DNA from: Deltaproteobacteria bacterium
GTDB taxonomy: Bacteria; Myxococcota_A; Polyangia; Polyangiales; Polyangiaceae
Length of the DNA stretch: 64,000 nt
Reading direction: 5' to 3'
NCBI GenBank assembly: GCA_016218915.1
Contig: JACRCQ010000036.1
Span: 62,001 to 126,000, forward strand
The position numbers and the translations under genes are program-made. Shown here piece after piece: positions 1 through 8,730 of the stretch. The notes below the pieces were generated by a model. It made no database searches, was not told the origin of the DNA, and saw only the letters and a list, made by a program, of their open reading frames with translations. Numbering within the stretch: position 1 is the first letter of the stretch; every line of letters begins with the position of its first letter.

Positions 1-2
1 GC

Positions 3-902
3 GACTCGAGCCACGTGTGCGTCGGCAGCCCTGATGGCAAGTCGTTCTACTGCATGAATGCCTGCTCCGGCCCATCGGACTGCACGGGTGGCGACGAGTG
101 CTATCTGATCGACTCGGCGAACAACATCAGCATCTGCACCAACGACATCTGCGACGCTTCGGCCTATGGCACTCCGGAAGTCCCGATCGACATGCTCGCC
201 AACAGCAAGCAGGCGGTGCTTGGGGCGATGAATGCGCACAAGCCGATCAACCTGACGCCCACGGCAGCAGCGATGGAGGGGGCAGTGCAGTACACTGCGG
301 CCCACGCGAGCCAGCACCTGGATCGCAAGGTGATCATCGTGCTTGCGACGGATGGCCAGCCCACCGACTGCCCGGTGGACGGGCAGCCCCTGGCTGGCAC
401 CAACAAGGCAAAGCAGCTGGCGCAGCAGGCCGCGGCAGCCAACCCGTCGGTCAAGACCTTCGTGATCGGCGTCATCGACACCGGGGACTTCCAGGGGCTC
501 AACAGCTGCAACAGCATCGCGGCTGCTGGCGGCACGGGTGCTGCCCTGATCCTCAAGCAGAACCAGCCGCTTGCCCAGCAGTTCTCCGACGCGCTCGACA
601 AGATCAAGGGCAGCGCCGTCGGATGCGACTTCAAGGTGCCGTCCAACGACGCAGGCAAGATCGACACGACCAAGGTCAACGTGGTGTACACCGTCAATGG
701 CGGAGCCGAGCAGACTGTCTACGCTGTGAACACGGTGGGCGACTGCGACGCGACGGACGGCGGCTGGTACTACGACAACCCGGCGGATCCGACGTCGATC
801 ACCCTCTGCCCGGCAACGTGCGCCCAGGTGCAGAAGTCAGGGCAGAAGGTCGACGTGAGCATCCAGATGGGATGCAAGACCGTGTTCATGCCTCCGAAAT
901 AG
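3..902 (+). CDS. Secreted VWA-like cysteine-rich protein, 5' end outside window
   Basis: The reading frame is already open at the window edge, so the true start lies upstream; an in-frame GTG at 15 is not convincing as a start. The protein is rich in cysteine and has the core of a von Willebrand factor A-like domain: a hydrophobic strand followed by Thr-Asp-Gly (KVIIVLATDGQPTD, about residue 115 from the edge), then a second strand (TFVIGVIDTGDF). The MIDAS DxSxS segment would be before the window. After the domain come a short helix (FSDALDKIKG) and a Cys-containing beta-rich tail. This is the usual pattern of secreted myxobacterial VWA lipoproteins, which probably act in adhesion or protein binding at the surface. 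The gene ends tail-to-tail with the next one. The exact family is not recognised. Confidence 0.75.
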   Translation, partial: DSSHVCVGSPDGKSFYCMNACSGPSDCTGGDECYLIDSANNISICTNDICDASAYGTPEVPIDMLANSKQAVLGAMNAHKPINLTPTAAAMEGAVQYTAAHASQHLDRKVIIVLATDGQPTDCPVDGQPLAGTNKAKQLAQQAAAANPSVKTFVIGVIDTGDFQGLNSCNSIAAAGGTGAALILKQNQPLAQQFSDALDKIKGSAVGCDFKVPSNDAGKIDTTKVNVVYTVNGGAEQTVYAVNTVGDCDATDGGWYYDNPADPTSITLCPATCAQVQKSGQKVDVSIQMGCKTVFMPPK

Positions 903-1006
903 AGCGGCGCCGCGACGCCACACGCATGGAGCCGCGACCGTCAGGGACCGGGCGGTGACGTCAGGATGCCACCCGCTCGCTCACGCTCGCGGCTCCAGAC
1001 GATGGC

Positions 1007-4000
1007 CTACGCCAGCAGCAACGGTTGCGCCCCAGCCCGAGCCAGTCGCGCACGCCGGAACGATCGAACCTGGTGCACGAAGGTCTCGATCTTGGTACGC
1101 AGCGCCGCGTTCTCGGTCCCTGCGTAGACCAGGCTCACCAGCGGTATGCCGTCGTGGTCCGCGCGAATGCGATCGGTCATCGCTGCGGATGCGGTCCCGA
1201 ACATGCAATTCAGGCACATCGCGTTGATCACGCCGTCTGCGCCGTGACGCGCGAAGTGAACCATCTTCGCCACGTTCAACAGCAGAAGGTGCTGCGAGCC
1301 AGGCCCCACGTACGGCGCCGAGTACTCCATGATCTGGTTGTGCCCCGGCTCGTCGGGGCGGGTCAGCAGCGGAGAGAGCCGGCGGCGCACGGGCCAGGAA
1401 CCCCACTCCTTGCGCATCATCAGCAGGCCGGTCACCAGCGCCTCCTGGAACCTTCGTGCCTGCAGGCTCAGCGAGAACTCGTGCGGCAGGCCGAACTCGA
1501 TGTTGTCCACCAGGAACGGTGCAGGCCATACCTCGCATCCCATGGACTCCAGCATTCGCCAGAGCCCAAGGTTCGCTGCATCGTTGATACGGGTGTAGAT
1601 GTCGCCCGCGATGCCGATCAGCGGACGCAGCTCGGAGCGATCGACCTTGACGGCGGCCATGCGATCCACGGCTCGCCGCAGGAACCCGGCCATGTCGTCC
1701 ACGGCCATCGCATCCGACATGTCGCGCAGGTTGTCGCGGTGCACGGCGTCCACGCTCCCCGGGGTCAGCTCGTACGGCCGGTTCTCGCACATCCAGCGCA
1801 CGAGAAGCTCGGTGGCTACCAGCCCGCGCCAGAACAGGCTCGCTCCTGGAATGCCGAACAGCTCGAGCATCTCCTGGGAGTTCGGCGCAAACACCTGCAC
1901 GTGCTCCAGCCCGCGCTGGGCCAGATCGAGGCGGAACCCGTCGGCGAACTGCATGGCGAGACAAGGGATCGTCGTGCCAGGGTGCAGATAGGTTGGTGTC
2001 ACCGCGGCTGTCTTGGTGCGCTCGGCGAACTTGACGAGGTCTCCCAGGAGCATGCAGTACGCATGGCACTCCTTGCCGGAGCCTGCTTCCTCGCCGGCCG
2101 TGCGCACCGTGTCGTCGGGAATGGGAAGGATGTGCGCTTCGCCTCCCAGGCTTCGCAGCACGCCTTGGAGGGCATACGCGTGATCGGCGAAGTAGGGGAT
2201 GGCAAAGGGCTTGCCCGACAGGGGGAGCAGATCCTGCGCCGTGGTGCGTACCAGCGGCACTGTGCCGCGCCCGTTGCCGTTCGTCCTCTTGCTCTGGGCG
2301 ATGCGATCCAGGAATGCCTCGATTCGCGTGACCATGCCGGCTTCGCCGCGGTGCTCGTCGAACTCGAGCACCAAGACGTGCTCGCCTCTTGCAGCCATGG
2401 CCACGTGCTTCTGCAGGAATGCGTCCGGGCCGCATCCGAAGCTGGTGACCAGCACCGGGTGCAGCCTGGGGTCTTCCGAGGCCCAGATCGCGGTGCGCAT
2501 GGCATCGCGCGGAAAGCGCCAGGGGAGGTCGTGGCCCGTGCTGGCGAGATCGACGCCGGTGGTGGGAAGGAAGGATTGAGGGAAGGCGAGCACGCCGAGC
2601 CGGGCGAGATGCCTGCCGAGGTTGAGGTTCTGGAACGGGTCCGACAGGTTGTAGGGCCTCCCCAGGACGACCAGGGCCTGGTCGAACGGCTGAGCGAGCA
2701 GCTGCTGGCCGCGGGCCACGAGCGTGCTCTGGAAGCCCAGCTGCGCCGCTTGCGCAGACAGGAAGGCCTCCTGCAGCTCGTCGCGTCCGATCCCCAGCAC
2801 CTCCGCGGTGGCCCGCATTCCCTCCTCGAAAGCGGAGAAGCCGTTGGCGAAGTCGATCTCAGGAATCAGCAAGCGGTCCGCCATCGCGGCCTTGACCATG
2901 AAGGGCACGGCCTGGGTGTACGGGCAGTTGTAGGCCGGCTTTCCTCCGGGATCTTCCACGGTCGTCAGCGATGGAAGGAAGACCACGTCCGCACCCAGAT
3001 GCCGAAGCGATGCAACGTGTCCGAACGCGGCCTTGATGGGAAGACACGTCTCGGCCGGAAGATGACGCGTCCCCAGCTCCATCGTCTTGACGCTGGTGGG
3101 AGGCGACAGGACCACGTCGAATCCCAGCCCGCCGAAGAACGAGGTCCAGAAGGGAAGGTACTCGAAGAAGATCGAGGCACGCGGGATGCCGATCACGCCG
3201 CGGCCGCGTCCAGACCCGGGCAGCACCGACTCCAGCGCGCTCTGCCACAGCGCTTCGCGCTCTGCAAACAGGTTCGGAACGGTCGTCTCTCGCTGCGACG
3301 TGTCCGAGTCACGTACCGTGTAGCGCTCGCACGTGTCGCCGAAGTGAACCCGCGCACCTCCGATCGAGATCTGCGTCACCTCGCATCGGTTCTCGCAATG
3401 CCGGCACCCGAAGGTCCGCGCATCGTGCGAGCCGATCGCGTCGAGCCCCTTGAAGGCGGTTGGACGGCCCCGCATCACGGCGCGGGTGAGCAGGGCCACG
3501 CCGATGGCGCCCGAGGTGCCATGGTAGGGGTGCACGGACACGGGACGACCGAGCTGGCGCTCGAACGCAGCGACCACGGCGCCGTTGGCTGCCACGCCGC
3601 CCTGGAATACCACGTTGCGCCCCACAGGGTGCGAGCCCACGACCTTCTGAAGGTAGTTGCGCGCCACCGAGTCGGCGAGCCCGGCGGTCAGGTCCGAAAG
3701 CGAGGCCCCAAGCCGTCGCGCATTGATCAGCTCGGTCTCCATGAACACGGTGCAGCGGGCCCCGAGATCCGGCACCTGCCGCGCACGCGCTGCCATGGGC
3801 GCGAAGTTGCGCTTCACGTCGATGCCGAGGTGCTCGCACTGCTCCTCGAGAAACGAGCCTGTGCCTGCGGCGCAGACCTTGTTCATCACGAACTCGGCGA
3901 GCTTGCCGTGATCGACGCGGATGTACTTGGAGTCCTGACCGCCGATCTCGAAGATGGTGTCCACCCCGGGGAAGAAATGGAGCGTGCCAGCCAGCTGCGC

Positions 4001-5206
4001 GGTGATCTCGTTCTTGACCAGATCGGCCCCGAGCAGCCTCGCTGCCAGGTGGCGTCCGCTTCCCGTGGTCCCGACGCCCAGCACGCGCAGACGATCCGCG
4101 AACCGCTCCTTGAGGATCGACAGCCCTTCCCTCAGCACGTCAATGGGACGTCCGCGCGTGGGAAGGTAGATCCCGTCGATGACCTTCCCATCCGGCGAGA
4201 GCAGGGCGAAGTCCGTGCTCACCGAGCCGAGATCCACGCCCACCCACGCTTCGAACGGGCCCTCGGGCCCCGCCTCCGTGGGATGGGGCGACGCCGACGC
4301 GATCGGCTCGTCCTCGGTGCCTGCTGCATGCATGTCTCCAGAATCGCGGGGATCGTATGCGACGTGCTCGATCAGCTCCGCCAGAGACATCGGCGTTGCC
4401 TGGGATGCAGCGAGCTGGGCCGCGCCGATGGCGCCGATGTACAGCGCGTGCGGCATGATCTGCAGATCGTCTGGACCCAGCCCGAGTACCTCCCGGAATG
4501 CGCGCAGCAACCCTCCGTTGAGGGCGCCTCCCCCAGCGAGCGCCACCGGCAGCGGGATCTGCCTTCCCTTGAGCACGGTCGCCTGGAAGTTGCGCACGAG
4601 CGCCAGGCACAAGCCGTAGGCGATGTCGGCGACCGCCGTGCCCTTCTGCTGCAGGTGGATCATGTCGGACTTCGCAAACACCGCGCAGCGTCCCGCGATC
4701 GACGCTCCCGAGGCGGCGCCCGCGGCAGCGCTCGCGAACTCCTCGATCCCCATGCGCAAGCGTCCGGCCTGCTGCACCAGGAAGGCTCCGACCCCTGCGG
4801 CGCATTGATCGTTGAGCGCGAAGTCCACCAGGCGGAGCGCGCCGGTCGGGCCCCGGTCCATGGAGACCCAGCGCGCGATGTGCCCACCGATCTCGATCAC
4901 GGACTTGGGAGGATGCTCCAGCGCGCTCGCTCCCCGCAGCAGGCACAAGACCTCGTTTTCCGATGCACAGGCGTCCAGATCGAGCGTGGCCCGCCCCTGT
5001 CCGGTTACACCCACGCGTACGTGCCCTTGCGGTATCAGGCGGTGCACGTCCTGCAGGGCCTCGCGCAACGCGGCCAGCAGCCCACCCGTCGGCTGTGCGT
5101 GATTCCTGCACAGGATGCGCCCCGCGGTGTCCATCAGGACCACCTTGACGGCAACGGATCCTACGTCGACTCCCAGCAGCAGGCTGTTCGTACCATCGTG
5201 CGGCAT
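1007..5206 (-). CDS. Giant acyl-CoA dehydratase activase (two BcrA/BadF ATPase domains + DUF2229 + HgdB-like C-terminus)
   Basis: A 1,399-residue protein of the large 2-hydroxyacyl-CoA dehydratase activator family. Two ASKHA-fold ATPase modules are visible, near residues 8-265 (GVDVGSVAVK) and 320-600 (GVDLGSVSTD). Each has the paired cysteines that bridge a [4Fe-4S] cluster in this family (QCAAGVG and GRCAVFAKS; VCAAGTGSFLEE and ARCTVFMETE). Then come a DUF2229 region (IGIPRASIFFEYLPFW, LPAETCLPIK) and a dehydratase-component-like C-terminus with more cysteines. Family members use ATP to push a low-potential electron into a radical dehydratase or reductase; the substrate of these very long versions is unknown. 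The ATG at 5206 is preferred over an in-frame GTG at 5218 because GGAG sits just before it. It is monocistronic as far as can be seen and divergent from the next gene. Confidence 0.9.
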   Translation of the reverse strand: MPHDGTNSLLLGVDVGSVAVKVVLMDTAGRILCRNHAQPTGGLLAALREALQDVHRLIPQGHVRVGVTGQGRATLDLDACASENEVLCLLRGASALEHPPKSVIEIGGHIARWVSMDRGPTGALRLVDFALNDQCAAGVGAFLVQQAGRLRMGIEEFASAAAGAASGASIAGRCAVFAKSDMIHLQQKGTAVADIAYGLCLALVRNFQATVLKGRQIPLPVALAGGGALNGGLLRAFREVLGLGPDDLQIMPHALYIGAIGAAQLAASQATPMSLAELIEHVAYDPRDSGDMHAAGTEDEPIASASPHPTEAGPEGPFEAWVGVDLGSVSTDFALLSPDGKVIDGIYLPTRGRPIDVLREGLSILKERFADRLRVLGVGTTGSGRHLAARLLGADLVKNEITAQLAGTLHFFPGVDTIFEIGGQDSKYIRVDHGKLAEFVMNKVCAAGTGSFLEEQCEHLGIDVKRNFAPMAARARQVPDLGARCTVFMETELINARRLGASLSDLTAGLADSVARNYLQKVVGSHPVGRNVVFQGGVAANGAVVAAFERQLGRPVSVHPYHGTSGAIGVALLTRAVMRGRPTAFKGLDAIGSHDARTFGCRHCENRCEVTQISIGGARVHFGDTCERYTVRDSDTSQRETTVPNLFAEREALWQSALESVLPGSGRGRGVIGIPRASIFFEYLPFWTSFFGGLGFDVVLSPPTSVKTMELGTRHLPAETCLPIKAAFGHVASLRHLGADVVFLPSLTTVEDPGGKPAYNCPYTQAVPFMVKAAMADRLLIPEIDFANGFSAFEEGMRATAEVLGIGRDELQEAFLSAQAAQLGFQSTLVARGQQLLAQPFDQALVVLGRPYNLSDPFQNLNLGRHLARLGVLAFPQSFLPTTGVDLASTGHDLPWRFPRDAMRTAIWASEDPRLHPVLVTSFGCGPDAFLQKHVAMAARGEHVLVLEFDEHRGEAGMVTRIEAFLDRIAQSKRTNGNGRGTVPLVRTTAQDLLPLSGKPFAIPYFADHAYALQGVLRSLGGEAHILPIPDDTVRTAGEEAGSGKECHAYCMLLGDLVKFAERTKTAAVTPTYLHPGTTIPCLAMQFADGFRLDLAQRGLEHVQVFAPNSQEMLELFGIPGASLFWRGLVATELLVRWMCENRPYELTPGSVDAVHRDNLRDMSDAMAVDDMAGFLRRAVDRMAAVKVDRSELRPLIGIAGDIYTRINDAANLGLWRMLESMGCEVWPAPFLVDNIEFGLPHEFSLSLQARRFQEALVTGLLMMRKEWGSWPVRRRLSPLLTRPDEPGHNQIMEYSAPYVGPGSQHLLLLNVAKMVHFARHGADGVINAMCLNCMFGTASAAMTDRIRADHDGIPLVSLVYAGTENAALRTKIETFVHQVRSFRRARLARAGAQPLLLA

Positions 5207-5428
5207 GCTGAACTCCACGTAAATCTTCGGTGTTCAGGTAGCTGCTGCCCTCTGCAGCGTCAACCGCGTTTGCGGCCACGTCGTCGTAGGACGGATCGTC
5301 CAGTCTTGGCCTCCGTGACAAATCCGACGGAGGGGGGCAGTTGACCGGCCGGGTCGACACCGGGCTGTAGTAAGATGAGCGATGATTTGCGATACGTCCC
5401 AGCCGCGGCGTGCACGCTGAGGTCGCTG

Positions 5429-6562
5429 ATGAGTGGTTCCGAGTTCTTCTCCTCCCGCCCATCCTCTGGTTCCGATTTCGATCAGCCGAGCGGAGTCATC
5501 GACCGTTCCAGGGTGCTCGTGCGATGGACTCTGCGCGAGGGCAAGGATCCCGCGCCAGTCACGGAGGCGATTCGGCAGGCAGGGCTGGTTCCGGTGCGCT
5601 CGGACGAGCCCCGGACCCTGGCGGAGGGCGCCAGGACGCGCATCGCGATCGTGGACATGGATGTGCCTGAGGCGACCGGGATGCTCATGGTCCTTTCCAA
5701 CAGCGTCCGCGCGATCATCGCCCTGGCCAGTGACGATCAGCAGGATCAGTCTGCCATGCGCTGCGGCGCAGACCAGACCGTCCGCTGGCCAGTGTCCGTC
5801 GAAACCCTCGCTCTGCACATCAAGCGCGCAGTCAAGTGGCTCGACTCGTTCGAGCAGGAGCGGGAGCGTGCCGAGAAGCAGGCGGTGCTTGCTCGCGCCG
5901 ACAGCGTGCAACACGTCGCAGGCATGATGGCCCAGGAGCTGTACGGCCCGGTCAGCGTCGCCTCCACCAACATCAAGATGCTCCAGCAGCAGATGGTCGA
6001 GGAGAGGGCTGCCAGGCAGGTGCGGTGGGATCAGCTGCAAGAGCTGGTCGACGACGTCTCGAGCGCGGTCGGCTCGATGAACCACATCATCGCGGAGATG
6101 CGCACGCTCGCGCGCGTAGGCGCCCAGCCTGCCGAGCCTGTCTGCGTGGCGGACGTCGTCCGCGACGCCATCGCTGCGGCCCCCAATCCGCGCCGCGTTC
6201 CCGTCGAGCTCGAGGTCGTCACCGACCAGCGGGCGATGGCGAACCAGGAGCTGCTCGAGCGCGTGCTGCGAGGCCTTCTTGCCCATGCGTTTGCCTGGAC
6301 TTCCACGACCCTGACGCCGAGGGTGAAAGTGCGCATCTACACCGACGCAGGGGAGGTGCGCGTCTCGGTGCGCGACAACGGCCCTGGTGTCACGGCCCAG
6401 GATCGGGAGAGGATCTTCGAGCCGAGCTTTGCGGCCTCCATCTCCCCAGGCTCGATCAGCCTTGCAGTGTGCCGCGAGCTGGTCGCGCGCATGGGCGGCG
6501 TGCTGACGATCGCTTCGGGTGGGCCGGGCACCTGCCTGCGCGTGCGCCTGGTGCCCGGCTAG
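5429..6562 (+). CDS. Receiver-like + degenerate histidine-kinase-like ATPase protein
   Basis: Signalling protein of about 377 residues. The N-terminal 120 residues look like a receiver domain (IAIVDMDVPEATG gives the strand with the central Asp). A short coiled linker and a dimerisation/HATPase_c module follow. The G1 box is clear (VRDNGPGV), and a weak G2-like end is present (GGPGTCLRVRL). Two hallmark residues are missing: the H-box reads AQELYGPV, with Gln where the phospho-accepting His should be, and the N-box reads LLAHAFAW, with His for the Mg-binding Asn. It is therefore probably a pseudokinase or an ATP-binding scaffold, not an autokinase. An ATG at 5375 is also in frame; 5429 is chosen because GAGG precedes it. 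It is divergent from the giant activase and convergent with the next gene. Confidence 0.75.
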   Translation: MSGSEFFSSRPSSGSDFDQPSGVIDRSRVLVRWTLREGKDPAPVTEAIRQAGLVPVRSDEPRTLAEGARTRIAIVDMDVPEATGMLMVLSNSVRAIIALASDDQQDQSAMRCGADQTVRWPVSVETLALHIKRAVKWLDSFEQERERAEKQAVLARADSVQHVAGMMAQELYGPVSVASTNIKMLQQQMVEERAARQVRWDQLQELVDDVSSAVGSMNHIIAEMRTLARVGAQPAEPVCVADVVRDAIAAAPNPRRVPVELEVVTDQRAMANQELLERVLRGLLAHAFAWTSTTLTPRVKVRIYTDAGEVRVSVRDNGPGVTAQDRERIFEPSFAASISPGSISLAVCRELVARMGGVLTIASGGPGTCLRVRLVPG

Positions 6563-6578
6563 AACACCCCGCCCCCGT

Positions 6579-7070
6579 CTATTGGGTGCACCATCCCACG
6601 ATGCTCGCGTGGGTCGCCTCCACCGCGGCGATCGCTGCCTCTTCCTTCGCCTTGGCGTCAGCGTCGACCCGCTCCTTGGATTGCTCCCACACCGCCTTGA
6701 CCGCATCGGAGTAGGTCTTGACGTGTCCCTTGAGCGCCTCGTCCTTGATCTCCATCGCAAGCAGCGCTTCGGAGTACTGCTTGATCGACGTCGCGCCTTT
6801 GGGCGAGGTCATCTTGTCCGGCCGCTTGAGCATCCAGTCGTCGTATTCGCGGCTGATGGCAGCCGACGACCTGCGCAGTGCGCGCGAGATGTCGGTCTCG
6901 CCCGGCGTTGCCTTGGGATCAGGCAGGTCGCCCGCGACAGGCATCTCCTTCTTCGCGGCCCCGCGGATCGAGAGCGCAAGCTTGTCACACTTCGCCTTCT
7001 TGTCTTCGCAACCGCCGATGAGCGCGGCCGCGACCAGCAGGATCAGGAAACTGCCACGACGCCACATCAT
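6579..7070 (-). CDS. Small lipoprotein of unknown function
   Basis: A 163-residue protein with a clear lipoprotein signal: MMWRRGSFLILL, a hydrophobic core, then the lipobox-like IGGC at residues 19-22. The mature part is helical and charged (EDKKAKCDKLALS..., then a lysine-rich helix and an alanine-rich C-terminal helix ending in WCTQ). No catalytic motif is seen. The ATG at 7070 is preferred over upstream frames because GAGGAGG lies just before it. The 3' end is only 16 bases from that of the convergent kinase-like gene. Function unknown; most likely envelope-attached. Confidence 0.8.
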   Translation of the reverse strand: MMWRRGSFLILLVAAALIGGCEDKKAKCDKLALSIRGAAKKEMPVAGDLPDPKATPGETDISRALRRSSAAISREYDDWMLKRPDKMTSPKGATSIKQYSEALLAMEIKDEALKGHVKTYSDAVKAVWEQSKERVDADAKAKEEAAIAAVEATHASIVGWCTQ

Positions 7071-7279
7071 GGATCGGTCCTCCTCACGCCGGTGCCGAGC
7101 CCGGCAGGGGCCCGGGTGATTCCAACTCAACAGCGCTGCCGGACTCTAGCACAGGTCAGGCGATTCACACGCGGACGTCGACTGTGGTGAGGGGGACCCG
7201 TGCTTCGAGCAGGCTCATCGGAGCAACGCGGACAGCGATGTCACGCATCACCTCGTTGCGGCCCCCCAGGGGGGCTCCT

Positions 7280-8062
7280 TCATTGCATGGCAAGAAGCGC
7301 TGCGCCCAGCGCCCCGGTGTGCTGCGGATCCGGCGGTACGATGACCTGCCTTCCAAGCTTCTGCGCCACGATCGCAGCGAGCACGGGATTGTGCTCTGCC
7401 ACACCGCCGGTCAGCACGACGTCGCCTTCCAGCGGATCCATCTCCAGCACGCGCGTCGCCACGGACAGGAAGGCGCCTCGCACGATGCTCTCCACCGCGG
7501 CCCCCATGCGCAGGTGCGTGAGGATCTCGGTCTTCGCGAATACGGTGCAGAAGCTGCTGAGCTGCACGGCCTGCGAGGTGGCGGCTGCGAGCGAATCGAG
7601 CTTGCCCAGCGGAAGATTCAGGCGTACCGCGATCTCTTCCAGAAACGCGCCTGTGCCTGCTGCGCACTTGCGGTTCATCTTGAACGAGGTCCGCTTGCCA
7701 TCGGTGTCCACGTGGATGACCTTGTTGTCTTGGCCGCCAATGTCCACGATGGTGCAGCGCCTGCGAACATGGTGGTAGCAGCCCGCTGCGTGGCAATGGA
7801 TCTCGGTGAGGAAGTCGTCGGCCCAGGCCACGTTGCGACGCCCATGCCCGGTGGCGACCGTCCGTGCGATCCGCGACCCCGCAGGCAGACTGCCAAGGGC
7901 TTCGTCCAGGCACTCACGCGCCGTTGCTGCGTAGTCCGCACCGGACGGGTGGACCACTTTGGTGCGCAGAATGCCCGAAGAATCGATCACCGCGAGCTTG
8001 GTCGCGGATGCGCCGATGTCCACGCCACAGTACAGCGCTCCGCCGGATTCCTGCTCGCTCAT
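7280..8062 (-). CDS. Acyl-CoA dehydratase activase (HgdC/BcrA-type)
   Basis: A 260-residue single-domain ASKHA ATPase of the 2-hydroxyacyl-CoA dehydratase / benzoyl-CoA reductase activase family, at the usual length. Visible motifs are the phosphate-1 loop (CGVDIGASATKLAVID), the phosphate-2 region (TIVDIGGQDNKVI), the cluster cysteines in RKCAAGTGAFLEE and SSFCTVFAKTE, and a C-terminal GGVAEHNPV adenosine motif. The family forms a homodimer with one [4Fe-4S] cluster and couples ATP hydrolysis to one-electron transfer. Its ATG overlaps the stop codon of the upstream dehydratase remnant by four bases (ATGA), so the two are translationally coupled. The activase itself looks intact although its natural partner is not. 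Confidence 0.93.
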   Translation of the reverse strand: MSEQESGGALYCGVDIGASATKLAVIDSSGILRTKVVHPSGADYAATARECLDEALGSLPAGSRIARTVATGHGRRNVAWADDFLTEIHCHAAGCYHHVRRRCTIVDIGGQDNKVIHVDTDGKRTSFKMNRKCAAGTGAFLEEIAVRLNLPLGKLDSLAAATSQAVQLSSFCTVFAKTEILTHLRMGAAVESIVRGAFLSVATRVLEMDPLEGDVVLTGGVAEHNPVLAAIVAQKLGRQVIVPPDPQHTGALGAALLAMQ

Positions 8063-8409
8063 AGCTCCTCGACCAGCGCCTCGAACTGCGTGCGCGCCTG
8101 CTCCTCGGAGTAGATGCGCAGGTCGTTGAGATCGGCACACAGCACCACGTACGGAATGCCGAGCTTCTTTGCGATGCGCTCTGGCATGCCGTGGCGGCTG
8201 TTGGAGTTGTTCGGACAGGTCTTGGCGTCGTGGTACACGATCCCCTGGAAGAAGGCGCGGAGCAGCTCCGCAGGGCCCACGCTGGTGCACCAGGCAACCT
8301 TGGCGCTACCTTCTCGCGCCGCGTGATCGAGCTCACGGAAGCAGGTGCCCATGAGGTCCTTGAGGGGACCGGCCGAGCGTATCTTCTTGATGACACCGGG
8401 CTGCGTCAC
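8059..8409 (-). pseudogene. Internally deleted 2-hydroxyacyl-CoA dehydratase / benzoyl-CoA reductase subunit remnant
   Basis: An in-frame remnant of about 116 codons. The first half matches the N-terminal helix and strand of HgdB/BcrB/C-type subunits (LKDLMGTCFRELDHA, then KVAWCTSVGPAELLRA). It passes at once into the family's C-terminal end (VYHDAKTCPNNSNSRHGMPER and GIPYVVLCADLNDLRIYSEEQ). Intact members are about 370-430 residues, so some 250 central residues with most substrate and cluster contacts are missing, with no frameshift. The start is uncertain: GTG at 8409 has no clear ribosome site, while ATG at 8352 has AAGGA four bases away. The stop overlaps the activase start, as in functional operons. 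It could be a deletion relic, or a shortened protein kept for coupling. Confidence 0.75.
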
Positions 8410-8730
8410 GATTCGTGACGATAGCACGGGTTCCGGGCGCGTGACGACTCGAGCAGCCGCTGCGGCAACAAAGCTCTGCCGGGCCAGCTGCGGGGCGGAC
8501 GCGGCGGGCGGGCAAGGGAGCGGACAGATCGCTCGACGCACCGCAGCCCCTCCACGTCACGCCTGCAACCTGGCACCCACGCCGCCGTTGATGCGTAAAC
8601 GTTCTGCAAAACCGTAGCCCTGCGGTTGCGACAACCGATCGGTGTGTCCACCACAGAAGGTGAAGCCTTCTTGATCATTTCGATGCAGCACCGGCTTGCT
8701 GCGAACGATCGCCATCACAAAGGTTGTTGC
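8410..8730. other. Divergent intergenic region
   Basis: About 320 bases between the dehydratase remnant and the metallophosphoesterase. Open frames on both strands run into it, but I see no domain, no strong ribosome site and no repeat. It presumably holds the two divergent promoters. Confidence 0.4.

Noticed and set aside
981..2435. Minus-strand frame in another register of the activase gene
   Set aside because: Shadow of the real gene: repetitive Arg/Ala/Gly composition and no motif.
1025..5344. A long plus-strand open frame of about 1,440 codons over the giant activase
   Set aside because: It is antisense to a gene with full family motifs, has arginine/histidine-rich composition without any domain or ribosome site, and is typical of antisense frames in GC-rich DNA.
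8062..8290. N-terminal extension of the small activase
   Set aside because: The extra 76 codons are Arg/Gln-rich and overlap the remnant gene in another frame; the family starts at the ATG at 8062.
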